DNA of 64,000 nt from Neoluteolibacter marinus (GCF_014904755.1 NZ_JACZFQ010000097.1:62001-126000), one strand, 5' to 3'; counted from the stretch's first letter, positions 1 through 9,670 are shown. Made by a program: numbers and translations. The notes: generated from the sequence alone by a model not told the origin.

Positions 1-498
1 GTCCGCGGCGACGCGACCCGGATCATGCCGCCGGACCTGATTGCCACCCACCGCTGGCTGGATGAATCGCGTGCCCTGCCCGCCACCGACCCGGCCGCCG
101 AGCCGGATTTTTCCCGCATCCCCTTCCGCGCCAATGCGATCCGCGTGCTCATCTCCGACCTCCTGTTCGCCGGAGACCCGGAACCGGTCATGCGCTACCT
201 GTCCGCCCGCCAAGGCAGCCCGATCCTGCTGGTGCCCTTCCTGAAAGCCGAAGCCGCGCCGGAATGGACCGGCAACTACGAGTTCGTCGATGCCGAGCGC
301 AAGTCGCGCCACCCCCACCGCATCGAACCCTCGGTGCTGCGCCGCTACAAGGAAAGCTACGTCAACCACTTCGCCCTCTGGAAAAACACCTGCCAGCGCC
401 ACCAATGCCGGATGGCGCGCGTCGCCTGCGAACCCGACCTGCAAACCGCCCTCTTCGCCGAGGCCCTGCCGAGCGGCGCGCTGGAGACGGCGATTTGA
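1..498 (+). CDS. DUF58 family protein, C-terminal part (5' end outside window)
   Basis: The reading frame is open from the first base, so this is the C-terminal part of a longer protein; the ATG at 25 is internal. The last ~80 residues show the usual end of DUF58 proteins: a conserved Arg/Tyr segment (RRYKESYVNHF), then a Cys/His stretch and the closing segment that follows the degenerate vWA-like fold. DUF58 proteins usually lie beside a MoxR AAA+ ATPase and BatA-type vWA proteins, and a BatA-like gene starts 12 bp downstream in the same frame. A MoxR gene is therefore expected just left of the window. Role inferred: cytosolic partner of MoxR in assembling or activating envelope vWA complexes. 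The N-terminus cannot be judged. Confidence 0.75.
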   Translation, partial: VRGDATRIMPPDLIATHRWLDESRALPATDPAAEPDFSRIPFRANAIRVLISDLLFAGDPEPVMRYLSARQGSPILLVPFLKAEAAPEWTGNYEFVDAERKSRHPHRIEPSVLRRYKESYVNHFALWKNTCQRHQCRMARVACEPDLQTALFAEALPSGALETAI

Positions 499-510
499 TC
501 TACCCCTGCC

Positions 511-2346
511 TTGATCACCCTCACCAACCCTGCCGGCCTCTGGGCGCTCCTCGGGATTCCCGCGGTGCTGGCGATCCATTTCCTCCAGCGCCAGGCGGTG
601 ATCGTGCCGATCTCGACGCTGTTCCTGTTGGAAAAGACCCAGCGCGAGTCGGCCAGCGGCCGGCGCATCGACCGCTTGATGAACTCGGTCCCGCTGTGGA
701 TGCAGCTCCTCGGCGTCCTGCTGCTCACCTGGCTGCTCGCCGAGCCCCGCTACCAGAAAGCCCGTAGCACCCAGCGCGTCGCCATCGTCCTTGACTCGTC
801 CGCCTCAATGGCTGTCGTCAAGGAAGGCCTCGCCGACAAGCTCGTGTCGACCCTCCCCGACCTGCAGGGTGCCGCCTCGGCAATGGAACTGACCTTGCTG
901 GAGAGCGTCCCCGGCAAGCCAAGGCTTTACGCCGGTGCATCGCCTGAAGAATTCGCGGCGGCGGTCGAGGCCTGGCAGCCGCGGTCCGGACTGAGCGACC
1001 CGTCGCAAGCGCTGCGTCTCGCGCGCTCGCTGGTCGCCCGCGAGGGCGTCGTGGTCTACGTCACCGACACGCCGCTCGAACAGCCGCCCTTCGACGCCCG
1101 CATCCTCTCGCTCGGCGAACCCGTGGACAACGTCGGTTTCACCGGCGTGACGATCTCCGAAAAGGAGGGCCAACCGGTCTTCCAGGCGCTGGTCCGCAAC
1201 TACTCCGCCAAGCGGAGTTCGCGCACCTGGCAGCTGGAAATGCCCGGCGGGGCGAAAACCGAACCCCGGTCCTTCGAGATCGACGGCGGCGCCTTCGTCA
1301 CCTTGCAAGCGGCATTCCCCGACAAGGCCGAACGTGTCCGCCTGATGCTCTCCCCCGACAAGTTCACTCTCGACGACAGCCTGCCGATGATCGTGCCGCG
1401 GCCGAAAACGCTGTCGCTGTTCGCCGCCACCGGAGGGGCCTACGACGCGCTGGCCAAGAAGCTCCTGCGTTCCCTGGATGCGACGGTCGAAACCAACGAC
1501 GCCGCCACCGCCGATCTCACGCTGCTTTCCTACGACCCCCTCGACCCGGTGCAGGCGGCGGGCAACGCGCTGGTCTTCGTCCGCGACGACACCCGCGGCG
1601 GAGCGTATCTCAAGGGCGGCATCGTCGCCACCGCCCATCCCTTGATCGACGGCCTCAACTGGCAATCGCTGTTGGTCCGGGAAACCATCCAGTTGCAGCG
1701 CCGGAGTTCCGACGAAGTGCTGTTGTGGCAAGGAACCCGGCCCCTGATCTTCCTCCGCGAAACCGAAGCCGGCCCGGAGACCCCGGCAGCCCGCCAGCTT
1801 TGCTTCAACTTCGACCTGCGCCTGTCCAACGCGGCGACCCAGCCGGCCTTCATCGTGATGCTCCACCGTTTCGCCGAACAGCTGCGCACCGCCAAGGTCG
1901 CCCCGGCGGCACGGATGCTTGAGACCAACCAGCCGGTCTCCTTCGCGGCCGACGCCTCCGCCGGCACCACGGCTATCCGGGTCGAGTCGCTGGACCTCGA
2001 CGGCAAAATTGTCGAATCCCGTTCCCTGCCCGCCACGGCAAGGATCAACCTGGAGGCTCCGGCCGACGCGGGATTCCTCAAGGTCAGCCAGGACGGGACC
2101 CCGCTGCTCGATGCCAGCGTCCATTTCGCCGACACCCGCGAGGCCGATTTCGCCGCCTGCGCTCCGGCCGACACCACCGGCGAAGGCAGCGCCGCGGCGG
2201 TGGAGCGGCACACCGATGAAGACCATTGGTGGCGGGCGTGGTTCCTCTTGTTGCTGGTCGCCCTGCTGGTTTCATGGCATTTCACCCGTGAACGCGAGGC
2301 ACAGCCGGCGCCCGCCCCACGCCCCTTGGACGCCAACGCCCGATGA
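511..2346 (+). CDS. BatA-like membrane protein with vWA domain
   Basis: 611-residue protein. An N-terminal BatA-type anchor (residues ~5-25) and a second hydrophobic segment (~61-78, PLWMQLLGVLLLTWLLAEP) precede a vWA domain with an intact MIDAS start, DSSAS at 95-99. A third membrane span lies near the C-terminus (WWRAWFLLLLVALLVSW), followed by a short Pro-rich tail. The region between is a long, probably periplasmic beta-rich segment. The start is TTG at 511, the first usable start codon after the DUF58 stop. The stop overlaps the next gene by ATGA (2343-2346), implying translational coupling. The family belongs to MoxR/DUF58/Bat operons of PVC bacteria and Bacteroidota. Likely role: metal-dependent protein-protein contacts in the envelope; the substrate is unknown. 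Confidence 0.8.
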   Translation: MITLTNPAGLWALLGIPAVLAIHFLQRQAVIVPISTLFLLEKTQRESASGRRIDRLMNSVPLWMQLLGVLLLTWLLAEPRYQKARSTQRVAIVLDSSASMAVVKEGLADKLVSTLPDLQGAASAMELTLLESVPGKPRLYAGASPEEFAAAVEAWQPRSGLSDPSQALRLARSLVAREGVVVYVTDTPLEQPPFDARILSLGEPVDNVGFTGVTISEKEGQPVFQALVRNYSAKRSSRTWQLEMPGGAKTEPRSFEIDGGAFVTLQAAFPDKAERVRLMLSPDKFTLDDSLPMIVPRPKTLSLFAATGGAYDALAKKLLRSLDATVETNDAATADLTLLSYDPLDPVQAAGNALVFVRDDTRGGAYLKGGIVATAHPLIDGLNWQSLLVRETIQLQRRSSDEVLLWQGTRPLIFLRETEAGPETPAARQLCFNFDLRLSNAATQPAFIVMLHRFAEQLRTAKVAPAARMLETNQPVSFAADASAGTTAIRVESLDLDGKIVESRSLPATARINLEAPADAGFLKVSQDGTPLLDASVHFADTREADFAACAPADTTGEGSAAAVERHTDEDHWWRAWFLLLLVALLVSWHFTREREAQPAPAPRPLDANAR

Positions 2347-2744
2347 CCATGAATGCCACCGTCAGGAAGCTCCTGCTTGCCGTGTCAGCACTGCTCGTCA
2401 CGTCCTGCACCACGACCACCGGCTACCGCCACAAGGACGGGTCGATCACCGTCTCCCAGCGCGGCTTCCGGGCGGAACCAACCAACTACTGGATCGTCGG
2501 AGCGAAGCCGGATCGCGTGAATCCGGCCGAGGAACTGTCGATCTTCCGCCGCGGCAACGGCAAGGGCAAGCAGGCGATCCCGCTGAAGTGCGAGGGCTTC
2601 GTCGACACCACCCTGGGCAAGAAAATCGGCATCCGCCTGATCGAGCGAGAAGGCGGAACCTGGCACCAGTCGTGGGTCAACGGCCGCCACAAGTTCATCG
2701 ATGAAACCGCGCCCCGCCCCTTCTACCATTGGCTGATTCCATGA
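2343..2744 (+). CDS. Small predicted lipoprotein in the vWA operon
   Basis: 133 residues. The N-terminus has Lys/Arg, a short hydrophobic stretch and a lipobox-like LVTSC with the acceptor Cys at 22, so a lipid-anchored envelope protein is likely. The remainder (RHKDGSITVSQRGFRAEPT...) is not a family I recognise. The ATG at 2343 overlaps the previous stop (ATGA), and its own stop overlaps the next start (ATGA at 2741-2744). It is thus coupled between two large vWA proteins, which suggests stoichiometric production and a role in the same envelope complex. A second in-frame ATG two codons later is possible. Confidence 0.7.
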   Translation: MTMNATVRKLLLAVSALLVTSCTTTTGYRHKDGSITVSQRGFRAEPTNYWIVGAKPDRVNPAEELSIFRRGNGKGKQAIPLKCEGFVDTTLGKKIGIRLIEREGGTWHQSWVNGRHKFIDETAPRPFYHWLIP

Positions 2745-5440
2745 GCTTCGGATCGCCAGAATGGTTCATCCTCCTGCCGGCCCTGCTGTTTGCCGGCTGG
2801 TTCTGGAAAAGCCTCCGCCTGTGGTCGCCGCTGCGCCTGCTGCTGCTGCTGGTCGCCGTGTTCGCCCTCGCGGACCCGAAGGTGAACGTGCAGGAAGACG
2901 CGCTGGACCTGTGGGTGCTGCTGGACCGATCCGATTCCACCGAGGATCTGGTGGACCAGGGACTGCCGGAGTGGCAGCGGCTGTTGGAGAAGGCCAAGCC
3001 CGGGCGCCGGGACAAGATCCATTACTTCGACTACGGCGCCGAGATCATCGAGAAGGGCGGTGACGGCAACAGCTTCACCGGCTCGCGGAAGTTGACCCGC
3101 ACCGGGCTCGCCTTGTCCCATGTGACCGCGTTGGCGCAGGAAGACCGGCCCTCGCGGGTGTTGCTGTTCACCGACGGGTTTGCCACAGAACCCTTGCACG
3201 AGGCCGCCGAGCAACTCCAGGCCCGGGGCATCCCCTTCGACTTCCGGCTGGTCCGGGAGGAGACGCTCGACGACTTCCGGCTCTCGCGCCTCGAGCTGCC
3301 GGAACGGGTGCAGGCCGGCGAACCGTTCCTGCTGGCCGCCACCGTGCGCGGGTCGGCCGATACCGACGTGAACCTGATCCTCCGCCGCGGCGGGCAGCAG
3401 CTCACCGAAACGACGGTCAAGCTGGTGAACGGTGTGGCCCGCGCCGAATTCACCGACCGCATCCCTCACGCCGGATCGTTCGAGTATGAAGCCGAGGTGG
3501 TGATCGGTGCCGATTCCCCCCTCAAGGACGCCCACCCGGGCAACAACAAGATCTCGCGATGGATCGAGATCGCCGGCGGTCCGCGGGTGCTGCTGGCCAC
3601 CAAATACACCGACGACCCGGTGGCGAAGGTGCTGTCGTCGCTCGATTTCACCGTCGATGTCGTCAGCAACCCCGGCGAGCTCAAGCCCGGCATGCTGACC
3701 GGCGCCCGTGCGGTCATCTTCAACAACATCCCCGCATTCGAGGTGCCGCAGGATTTCCTCAACGCGCTCGACTTCTTCGTCCGCGAGCAGGCGGGCGGCT
3801 TCATGATGGCCGGCGGCAAGCAGTCGTTCGGCTCCGGCGGCTACTTCCAGTCGTCGATCGATCCCCTGCTGCCGATCTCGATGGAGCTGAAGAGCGAGCA
3901 CCGCAAGCTGGCGGTGGCGCTGGCCATCGTCCTCGACCGCTCAGGCTCGATGGGTGTCTCCGTCGCCGGGGGGCTGACAAAGATGGACCTGGCGAACAAC
4001 GGTGCCGCCGAGGCGATCGGCCTGCTGGGCCCGATGGACCGGGTCTCCGTCCTCGCCGTCGACAGCGTCCCGGACGCGGTGATCCCGATGACCGAGGTGA
4101 AGGGCAACCAGGCCGCGCTCCAGGCGCGCGCCCGCAAGGTCCAGTCGGGGGGCGGCGGCATCTATGTCTACGAAGGCCTCAAGGCGGCATGGGACGAAGT
4201 CAAGAAGGCCAACGTCGGAACCCGTCACGTGATCCTCTTTTCCGACGCCTGCGATTCGGAGGAACCCGGCGATTACAAGCGCCTGCTGGAGACCATGAAG
4301 AAGGGAGGCTGCACCGTGTCGGTGATCGGCATGGGCACCAAGGCCGATCCCGATGCCAAGCTGCTGGAGGACATCGCCAAGCGCGGTGACGGCCGGATCT
4401 TTTTCACCGACCGGCCGGTCGACATCCCGAAGATCTTCGCCCAGGAAACCGTGACCATCGCCCGCTCCGCCTTCATCGAGGAACCGGTGGGTGCCCTGCC
4501 TAGCGGCCGCTGGGCGGAGATCTCCCCCAAGCCGATCGAATGGCTGCCGGAGGTCGACGGCTACAACCTGTCCTACGCCCGCGAGGACGCGACCACCTCG
4601 CTGCTCAGCAAGGACGAGTACGTCGCCCCGCTGGTCGCGCACGCCCGCCGCGGACTGGGCCGCAGCGTCGCGGTGTCGTTTCCGCTCGGCGGCGAGTTCT
4701 CGGACCAGATCCGCGCTTGGCCGGGCTACGGCGACTTCGTCCAGACGATCACCCGCTGGCTGATGGGCATGGACCTGCCGCCGGGCATCGGCCTCAAGCA
4801 CCGCCTCGACGGCACCCGCCTGACGCTCGACCTGCTCTACGATCCCGAACAGTGGTCGAAGAAGCTCTCCGCGGTGCCCCCGCGACTTCGCCTGCTGGAA
4901 GGTGGGGCCGGACAGTCCCCTTACGACGTGCCTTGGAAGCGGATCGCCCCGGGTCACTTCTCGGTGTCGCGGGACCTCGATGAGGGCGCGGTCGTCCGCG
5001 GCGCGATCCAGGTCGGCGAGCACGCCTTGCCCTTCGGGCCGATCACCGTCGGCACTTCCATCGAATGGGCCTTTGAACCGGATCGCTTGGCCGAGCTGCG
5101 CACGGTGTCGGCGCAAACCGGTGGCCGCGAGTTGCTCGATCTTTCGAAGGCCTGGCTGCGCCCGCCGAACCGTCAGGACGTTTCGATCCGCCTCTGGCTG
5201 GCGCTTTCCATGCTGGTGCTGCTGGTCGCGGAGGCCCTTCTCACGCGCACCGGCTGGAAACTGCCGATCCCCGCGCTGCCGAACTTCACGCCGCGGGAAA
5301 AGGTGGTGAAGCCGAAGAAGGTCAAGTCGGCGAAGCCGGTGGTCGTGGAGGCAGAGACCAAGCCCGAGCTTCCGGCCGCCCCCCCGGCCGAGGCATCCGA
5401 ACGCCGCAGCCGCTACCAACGGGCCAAGGACCGGAAGTAA
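2741..5440 (+). CDS. Large membrane protein with two vWA domains and GATase1-like domain
   Basis: 899 residues from ATG 2741, which overlaps the previous stop as ATGA; this favours it over the in-frame TTG at 2729. Two N-terminal membrane spans (~7-22 and ~29-45) are followed by a divergent vWA domain (DRSDS, 62-66). A Rossmann-like GATase1-like segment spans ~280-385 (RVLLATKYTDDPVAKVL). A second vWA domain with a canonical MIDAS (DRSGS, 399-403) follows, then a long C-terminal region, a membrane span at ~816-833 and a Lys/Pro-rich cytoplasmic tail. The architecture matches the vWA proteins of MoxR operons in PVC bacteria. Known of the family: vWA domains bind ligands through a divalent metal. 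Inferred: envelope scaffold or sensor acting with the BatA-like protein. Confidence 0.85.
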   Translation: MSFGSPEWFILLPALLFAGWFWKSLRLWSPLRLLLLLVAVFALADPKVNVQEDALDLWVLLDRSDSTEDLVDQGLPEWQRLLEKAKPGRRDKIHYFDYGAEIIEKGGDGNSFTGSRKLTRTGLALSHVTALAQEDRPSRVLLFTDGFATEPLHEAAEQLQARGIPFDFRLVREETLDDFRLSRLELPERVQAGEPFLLAATVRGSADTDVNLILRRGGQQLTETTVKLVNGVARAEFTDRIPHAGSFEYEAEVVIGADSPLKDAHPGNNKISRWIEIAGGPRVLLATKYTDDPVAKVLSSLDFTVDVVSNPGELKPGMLTGARAVIFNNIPAFEVPQDFLNALDFFVREQAGGFMMAGGKQSFGSGGYFQSSIDPLLPISMELKSEHRKLAVALAIVLDRSGSMGVSVAGGLTKMDLANNGAAEAIGLLGPMDRVSVLAVDSVPDAVIPMTEVKGNQAALQARARKVQSGGGGIYVYEGLKAAWDEVKKANVGTRHVILFSDACDSEEPGDYKRLLETMKKGGCTVSVIGMGTKADPDAKLLEDIAKRGDGRIFFTDRPVDIPKIFAQETVTIARSAFIEEPVGALPSGRWAEISPKPIEWLPEVDGYNLSYAREDATTSLLSKDEYVAPLVAHARRGLGRSVAVSFPLGGEFSDQIRAWPGYGDFVQTITRWLMGMDLPPGIGLKHRLDGTRLTLDLLYDPEQWSKKLSAVPPRLRLLEGGAGQSPYDVPWKRIAPGHFSVSRDLDEGAVVRGAIQVGEHALPFGPITVGTSIEWAFEPDRLAELRTVSAQTGGRELLDLSKAWLRPPNRQDVSIRLWLALSMLVLLVAEALLTRTGWKLPIPALPNFTPREKVVKPKKVKSAKPVVVEAETKPELPAAPPAEASERRSRYQRAKDRK

Positions 5441-5470
5441 CGGAAACCGCCGCGTGAAGCAGCGCCGGGT

Positions 5471-7162
5471 CTAGCGGGTTTTCTTCAGCGCCTGGCAGAC
5501 CGCCGGGAAGATCTGCTTCTTGCGGCTGACCACGCCGGGTGCGTCGTAGAGGCTGCCATCGATCCGCGCATACGGGATGTTCGAGACAAATGCCGGATCG
5601 CCGGCGGCAAGGACGACGCTATGATGCTCGGCAATGTCGGTCACCACCAGCACCGCGAGCTCATAGCCGTTTTCCGCCGCCAGCTTGATCAGGGCTTCCT
5701 CCAGCTCCTCGCGGCGCGGGCTGAACGCGTGCAGGCCGAGTTCCTCGACCTGGGCGATTGTCACTTTCACCCCGTCGTCGTCGAACTCCTTGCGGTCGGC
5801 ATTCAGGATCTCGTCCGGCGTGCCGGTGGCAAGCAGCGAACCGACCGCGAAGAACTCTTCCTTGAACTTCGCCGGATCGATACCCGCGAGTTCGCTGAGC
5901 CAGCCGAGCATCTCGTGGTCGAGTTCCGCGGTGGTCGGCGAGGTCAGGCAGAGGGTATCGGCGATGATGCCGGCGCACAGGCACATCGCGGTGCCACGGT
6001 CGGGCTCGAGGTAGCGGTGGCGGAACTTGCGGGCCACCAGGGTCGACGTCGATCCGACCGGCTCGTTGAGGAAGCGGATCGGCTCGCGGGAAACCAGGTC
6101 GCCGGCGAGCCGGTGGTGGTCGATCACCTCGACGATCTCGCATTCCTCGACGCCGGTGACCGCCTGGGCAAACTCGTTGTGGTCGACCAGCGCGAGACGC
6201 GTGCGCGGCGGGTCGATGAGGTCGGATTTGGACAGGACCCCGATCATTTCCTTGCTGACCGGGTCGTGGACCGGGAACAGGTCCTGGTCGAGCGACGCGA
6301 GCGCCTTGCGCAGGCGCGACACCGGTTCCTGGGCGGAGATCGTGGTGAAGCCGGTCTCCATGACGTGGTTCACCGTCCGGGAAAAGCGGATCAGGGTCGC
6401 GCAGCTGGCCGTGTCCTGGGTGCAGAGCAGGATGATCACCCCGCGCTTGCGGGCGAGCTCGCGCAGGGTCGGCTCGACGCCATTGCCACCGGTGACGATC
6501 AAGGTGCGCGCGCCGTTCTCGATGGCGTAGTGCTGGACCACCGGACGATCGCCGCAGATGACCAGAAAGCGGCCGACGTTGCCGTCCTTGGCCGCGCCCT
6601 TGAGGCGGCGTTCAACGGTCGACTGGGATGAGGCGCCGACGAGCAAGATCAACTCCTCGTCCTCGTCGCCCTCCGGCATGTCGGCGCCGACGCTTTCCGC
6701 CTGGAGCGTGCTCGCGATCTTCGACAAGGCGGCGTTGACGGTCCGGACTTGCAGGCCGCTGGCGTCTCCCGGGACGAGCAGTTCCAACAGGTCGAGGTAG
6801 CGGAGGATGCCCTGGACATTGCCATTCTCATCGACCGCGGGCACGCAGCGGACGCCGCTGGCGATCATTCGACGGTACGCCGCGAGGAAGGTGTCGGAAG
6901 GACTGACCTGCACCACGTCGCGCCGGCAGATCATGCCGGCGGTGGCCCGGGCATCGGTGATCAGCGGCGGGGACTCGATGCCGGCCTTCTGCAGCACCCA
7001 CGCCGTCCGGGCAGGGACTTCCCCGCATCGCGCCGCCGAGGCCTCGGGAGAACCGGTGACCCGGAGCAGCGCGGCATTGCCGATGGCGGAACAAATTGCA
7101 TCGGTGTCCGGGTTTTTGTGACCGATGACGTAGTAGGGAAGGCGGCGACGGGGCGATTCCAT
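5471..7162 (-). CDS. Putative manganese-dependent inorganic pyrophosphatase (family II, CBS-DRTGG insert)
   Basis: 563 residues from ATG 7162. The DHH phosphoesterase half begins GHKNPDTD (His15, Asp19, Asp21). A CBS domain (~68-130), a DRTGG domain (~140-255) and a second CBS domain (~270-318) follow. The DHH fold then resumes with DHN (327-329) and DHH (348-350), and the C-terminal DHHA2 domain ends with SRKKQ (546-550), the substrate-binding signature. It hydrolyses PPi to phosphate using Mn2+ or Co2+. In characterised relatives the CBS domains bind adenine nucleotides and regulate activity, and DRTGG marks the diadenosine-polyphosphate-responsive type. An open-frame extension upstream overlaps argS and is rejected. 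It lies 41 bp downstream of argS on the same strand; PPi removal would help aminoacylation. Confidence 0.92.
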   Translation of the reverse strand: MESPRRRLPYYVIGHKNPDTDAICSAIGNAALLRVTGSPEASAARCGEVPARTAWVLQKAGIESPPLITDARATAGMICRRDVVQVSPSDTFLAAYRRMIASGVRCVPAVDENGNVQGILRYLDLLELLVPGDASGLQVRTVNAALSKIASTLQAESVGADMPEGDEDEELILLVGASSQSTVERRLKGAAKDGNVGRFLVICGDRPVVQHYAIENGARTLIVTGGNGVEPTLRELARKRGVIILLCTQDTASCATLIRFSRTVNHVMETGFTTISAQEPVSRLRKALASLDQDLFPVHDPVSKEMIGVLSKSDLIDPPRTRLALVDHNEFAQAVTGVEECEIVEVIDHHRLAGDLVSREPIRFLNEPVGSTSTLVARKFRHRYLEPDRGTAMCLCAGIIADTLCLTSPTTAELDHEMLGWLSELAGIDPAKFKEEFFAVGSLLATGTPDEILNADRKEFDDDGVKVTIAQVEELGLHAFSPRREELEEALIKLAAENGYELAVLVVTDIAEHHSVVLAAGDPAFVSNIPYARIDGSLYDAPGVVSRKKQIFPAVCQALKKTR

Positions 7163-7203
7163 GTGGGAGGGACGCGGGATGATGATTCGGAAAGCGGGCG
7201 CGG

Positions 7204-8955
7204 CTACATGCGCTCCGGGCAGCGGATGCCGAGAAGCGAGAGCCCGTGGACCAGGACCTTCGCGGTGAGATCGCAGAGCACAAGGCGGCTGTTGCGGACC
7301 GCGGTGTCGGCCTTCAGGACCGGACAGGCCTCGTAGAAGGAGTGATAGGCGCGGGCGAGTTCGAGAAGGTAGTTCGCCAGCAGGTTCGGGCGGTGGTCCT
7401 CGAGGATCGACGGCACGATCTCCCCGTAGCGGGCCAGATAGCGGGCCAGATGGATCTCGGCTTCCTGCTCCAGCACCGGCGTCACGGCCGCAAGATCGAT
7501 CTCCTCGTCCAGCTTGCGGAAGATCGAGCGGCAACGCACGACGCTGTTCTGGAGATAGGGCGCGGTGTCGCCTTGCAAGGCGAGCATCTTATCGAGGTCG
7601 AAGACGTAGTCGGACAGCCGGTGGTGGGCGAGCTCGGTGAACTTCACCGCGCTGATGCCGATCAGTTCGGCCAGCTCGGCACGCTCTTCATCGGTGTCGA
7701 GGCGGCTGCGCTCCGCCACCGCGGTGGCTGCGGCGGCGACAGCCTCGTCCAGCACGTCGGCAAGCTGCGGGAGATCGCCGGAACGCGTCTTCAGCGGCTT
7801 GCCGTCGGTCCCGAGAATGGTGCCGAAGGCGATGTGGCGCAGGTCCATATCCCCCAGGCCGATCCGCTCCGCGACCGCGAACAGCTGCTGGAAGTGCAGC
7901 GACTGGCGGTGGTCGACGACATACCAGGCGGCATCCGCTTTCCACTCGTTCCGGCGGAACTCGAGGGTCGCGATGTCGGTGGTGGCATAGTTGAAGCCCC
8001 CGTCGCTCTTGCGGACCATCATCGGGAAGTCGGTCCATTCGCCGTCCTTGCGGATCAGGAAAGGATCCTTCGCCGGATCTTCCGGCACCCCGTTGGAGAA
8101 AATGCAAATCGCACCTTCGCTCTCGCGGGCGAGGCCGTCGGCCAACAGGCGCTCCACCAGCGGTGCCAGGGCTTCATTGTAGGCGCTCTCGCCGAGCCAG
8201 TGGTCGAAGGCCACGTCGAGGCGGTCGTAGATGCGGTCGAGACCGATCCGCGACAACTCGATGCAGCGGTGCCAGATCCCGAGGTTCTCGTCGTCGCCGG
8301 CCTGGAGCTTCACCAGCTCGAGGCGGCATGCCTCACGGATCGTCTCGTCGGCCTTCGCCGAGTCGCTGGCGTGACGGTAGAGGCGCAGCAGCTCCTGCAG
8401 GGGATCGGCCTCGAGCGCCTGCGCATCCAGGCAGTTTTTCCACGCCCAGGTGATCATCCCGAACTGGGTGCCCCAGTCGCCGATGTGGTTGTCGGTGATC
8501 ACCCCGTAGCCGAGGCAGCGCGCGATGCGGGCCAACGAATCGCCGAGGATGGTCGAGCGGATGTGGCCGACGTGCATCGGCTTGGCGACGTTCGGCGCCG
8601 AGAAGTCGACGACCACCGTGCGTCCCTCGCCGGTCACCGGCACACCGAGGCGCGGATCGGCGAGCTGGGCCTTCGCACGGGCGGCGAAGGTCTGCGGGGC
8701 GATCTTGAAATTGATGAAACCCGGGCCGGCGATGTCTGCGGTCCCGAGGTCGCCGAGATCGAGGGCGGCGATCACTTGCTCTGCCAGGGCCCGCGGGTTG
8801 GTCTTGCGCTGCTTGGCAAGCGCCATGGCGGAATTGCTCTGGTAATCGCCGAACCGCAGGTCGGCGGCGGCAACCACGGTGACGGCGACGCTCTCGCCGA
8901 GCACGGTTTCAAACGCGGAGGAGAGGCGGGATGCGAGGTCCTGGATAAGGGTCAT
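7204..8955 (-). CDS. argS: Arginyl-tRNA synthetase
   Basis: 583 residues, the usual length for bacterial ArgRS. An N-terminal additional domain (~1-105) recognises the tRNA D-loop. The class I catalytic core carries the HIGH-type motif HVGH (128-131) in the context SAPNVAKPMHVGH. As in most ArgRS there is no strict KMSKS; the corresponding loop reads LGTDGKPLKTRSGD. A C-terminal helical DALR anticodon-binding domain ends the protein. Cytosolic; charges tRNA-Arg in a tRNA-dependent reaction. The ATG at 8955 has no recognisable Shine-Dalgarno. It shares its strand with the upstream IIA gene (75-bp gap) and the downstream pyrophosphatase gene. Confidence 0.97.
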   Translation of the reverse strand: MTLIQDLASRLSSAFETVLGESVAVTVVAAADLRFGDYQSNSAMALAKQRKTNPRALAEQVIAALDLGDLGTADIAGPGFINFKIAPQTFAARAKAQLADPRLGVPVTGEGRTVVVDFSAPNVAKPMHVGHIRSTILGDSLARIARCLGYGVITDNHIGDWGTQFGMITWAWKNCLDAQALEADPLQELLRLYRHASDSAKADETIREACRLELVKLQAGDDENLGIWHRCIELSRIGLDRIYDRLDVAFDHWLGESAYNEALAPLVERLLADGLARESEGAICIFSNGVPEDPAKDPFLIRKDGEWTDFPMMVRKSDGGFNYATTDIATLEFRRNEWKADAAWYVVDHRQSLHFQQLFAVAERIGLGDMDLRHIAFGTILGTDGKPLKTRSGDLPQLADVLDEAVAAAATAVAERSRLDTDEERAELAELIGISAVKFTELAHHRLSDYVFDLDKMLALQGDTAPYLQNSVVRCRSIFRKLDEEIDLAAVTPVLEQEAEIHLARYLARYGEIVPSILEDHRPNLLANYLLELARAYHSFYEACPVLKADTAVRNSRLVLCDLTAKVLVHGLSLLGIRCPERM

Positions 8956-9030
8956 GGGAAAGGAAAGGATGAGCCGGAAGAAGATCCGGCAATCCGGCCC
9001 GCGGCAGGCTGAGGGACCACGGCGGGCGAA

Positions 9031-9516
9031 TCAAGTCGCGCCGTTCGCGGGCTGCCGGGTCGCCTTGCCGGTGAAGATGTCGAGGATCTCCTGATGGGAA
9101 TCGACGTCGCGCAGGCGCTGGCGGATCCCTGCATTGGTGAACATCTTCGCGATCGCGGCAAGCGTCTGGAGGTGAAGGTGGTAGTCCTTCTTCGGAACCA
9201 GGAACAGGATCACCGAATGAACCGGCTTGCCGTCGAGGGATTCGAAGTCAATCCCCGCCCTCGAGCGGCCGAACACCGCCACGACATGATCGAGCTTTTC
9301 CGAGAACGCGTGCGGGATGGCGATGCCGTGGCCGACGCCGGTGCTCACCTGGTCCTCGCGGGTCTTCAGCGCGTCGAGAATCTCTTCCCTCAACTCCTCC
9401 GCCAGGAACGAGCCGGCGACGAGGTGATCGATCAGTTCGACAATGGCGGGCCAGCGCTCGCCGGCGGCCATCTCCAGAACGATTCGGTCGGGGGTGAGTA
9501 GGTTCGCCAGCTTCAT
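9031..9516 (-). CDS. PTS EIIA (fructose/PtsN-type) domain protein
   Basis: 161 residues from ATG 9516. A single EIIA(fru)/nitrogen-PTS fold contains the signature GVGHGIAIPHAF, where His69 is the expected phosphorylation site. No EIIB or EIIC domain and no sugar-transport neighbour is present, so a regulatory PtsN-like role is more likely than transport. Known of the family: phosphorylated on His by HPr/NPr and signals carbon or nitrogen state by binding target proteins. Upstream in-frame codons would extend into the divergent intergenic region and look non-coding. Which HPr-like donor it uses cannot be told here. Confidence 0.88.
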   Translation of the reverse strand: MKLANLLTPDRIVLEMAAGERWPAIVELIDHLVAGSFLAEELREEILDALKTREDQVSTGVGHGIAIPHAFSEKLDHVVAVFGRSRAGIDFESLDGKPVHSVILFLVPKKDYHLHLQTLAAIAKMFTNAGIRQRLRDVDSHQEILDIFTGKATRQPANGAT

Positions 9517-9632
9517 GTTCCGATTGAACAATCCATTCCACGCGCGCGGCGGGGGCCGGAGGTAGCCAGCAGGCCTTGAATTTGCAAGAGGTTTTCCGCT
9601 CCGGAAAGCAACGCTTCTTCCCGGATTGACGC

Positions 9633-9661
9633 TTGCGGACCTCGCGGGGGTCTCCTTAGCC
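9633..9661 (+). promoter_or_regulatory. Candidate promoter upstream of the 9671 lipoprotein gene
   Basis: TTGCGG (9633-9638) and TTAGCC (9656-9661) are separated by 17 bp, ending 9 bp before the ATG at 9671. If used, transcription would start almost at the start codon, giving a near-leaderless mRNA. A similar element precedes the gene at 21183. The match to the sigma-70 consensus is weak. Confidence 0.25.
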
Positions 9662-9670
9662 TCAGCTCCT

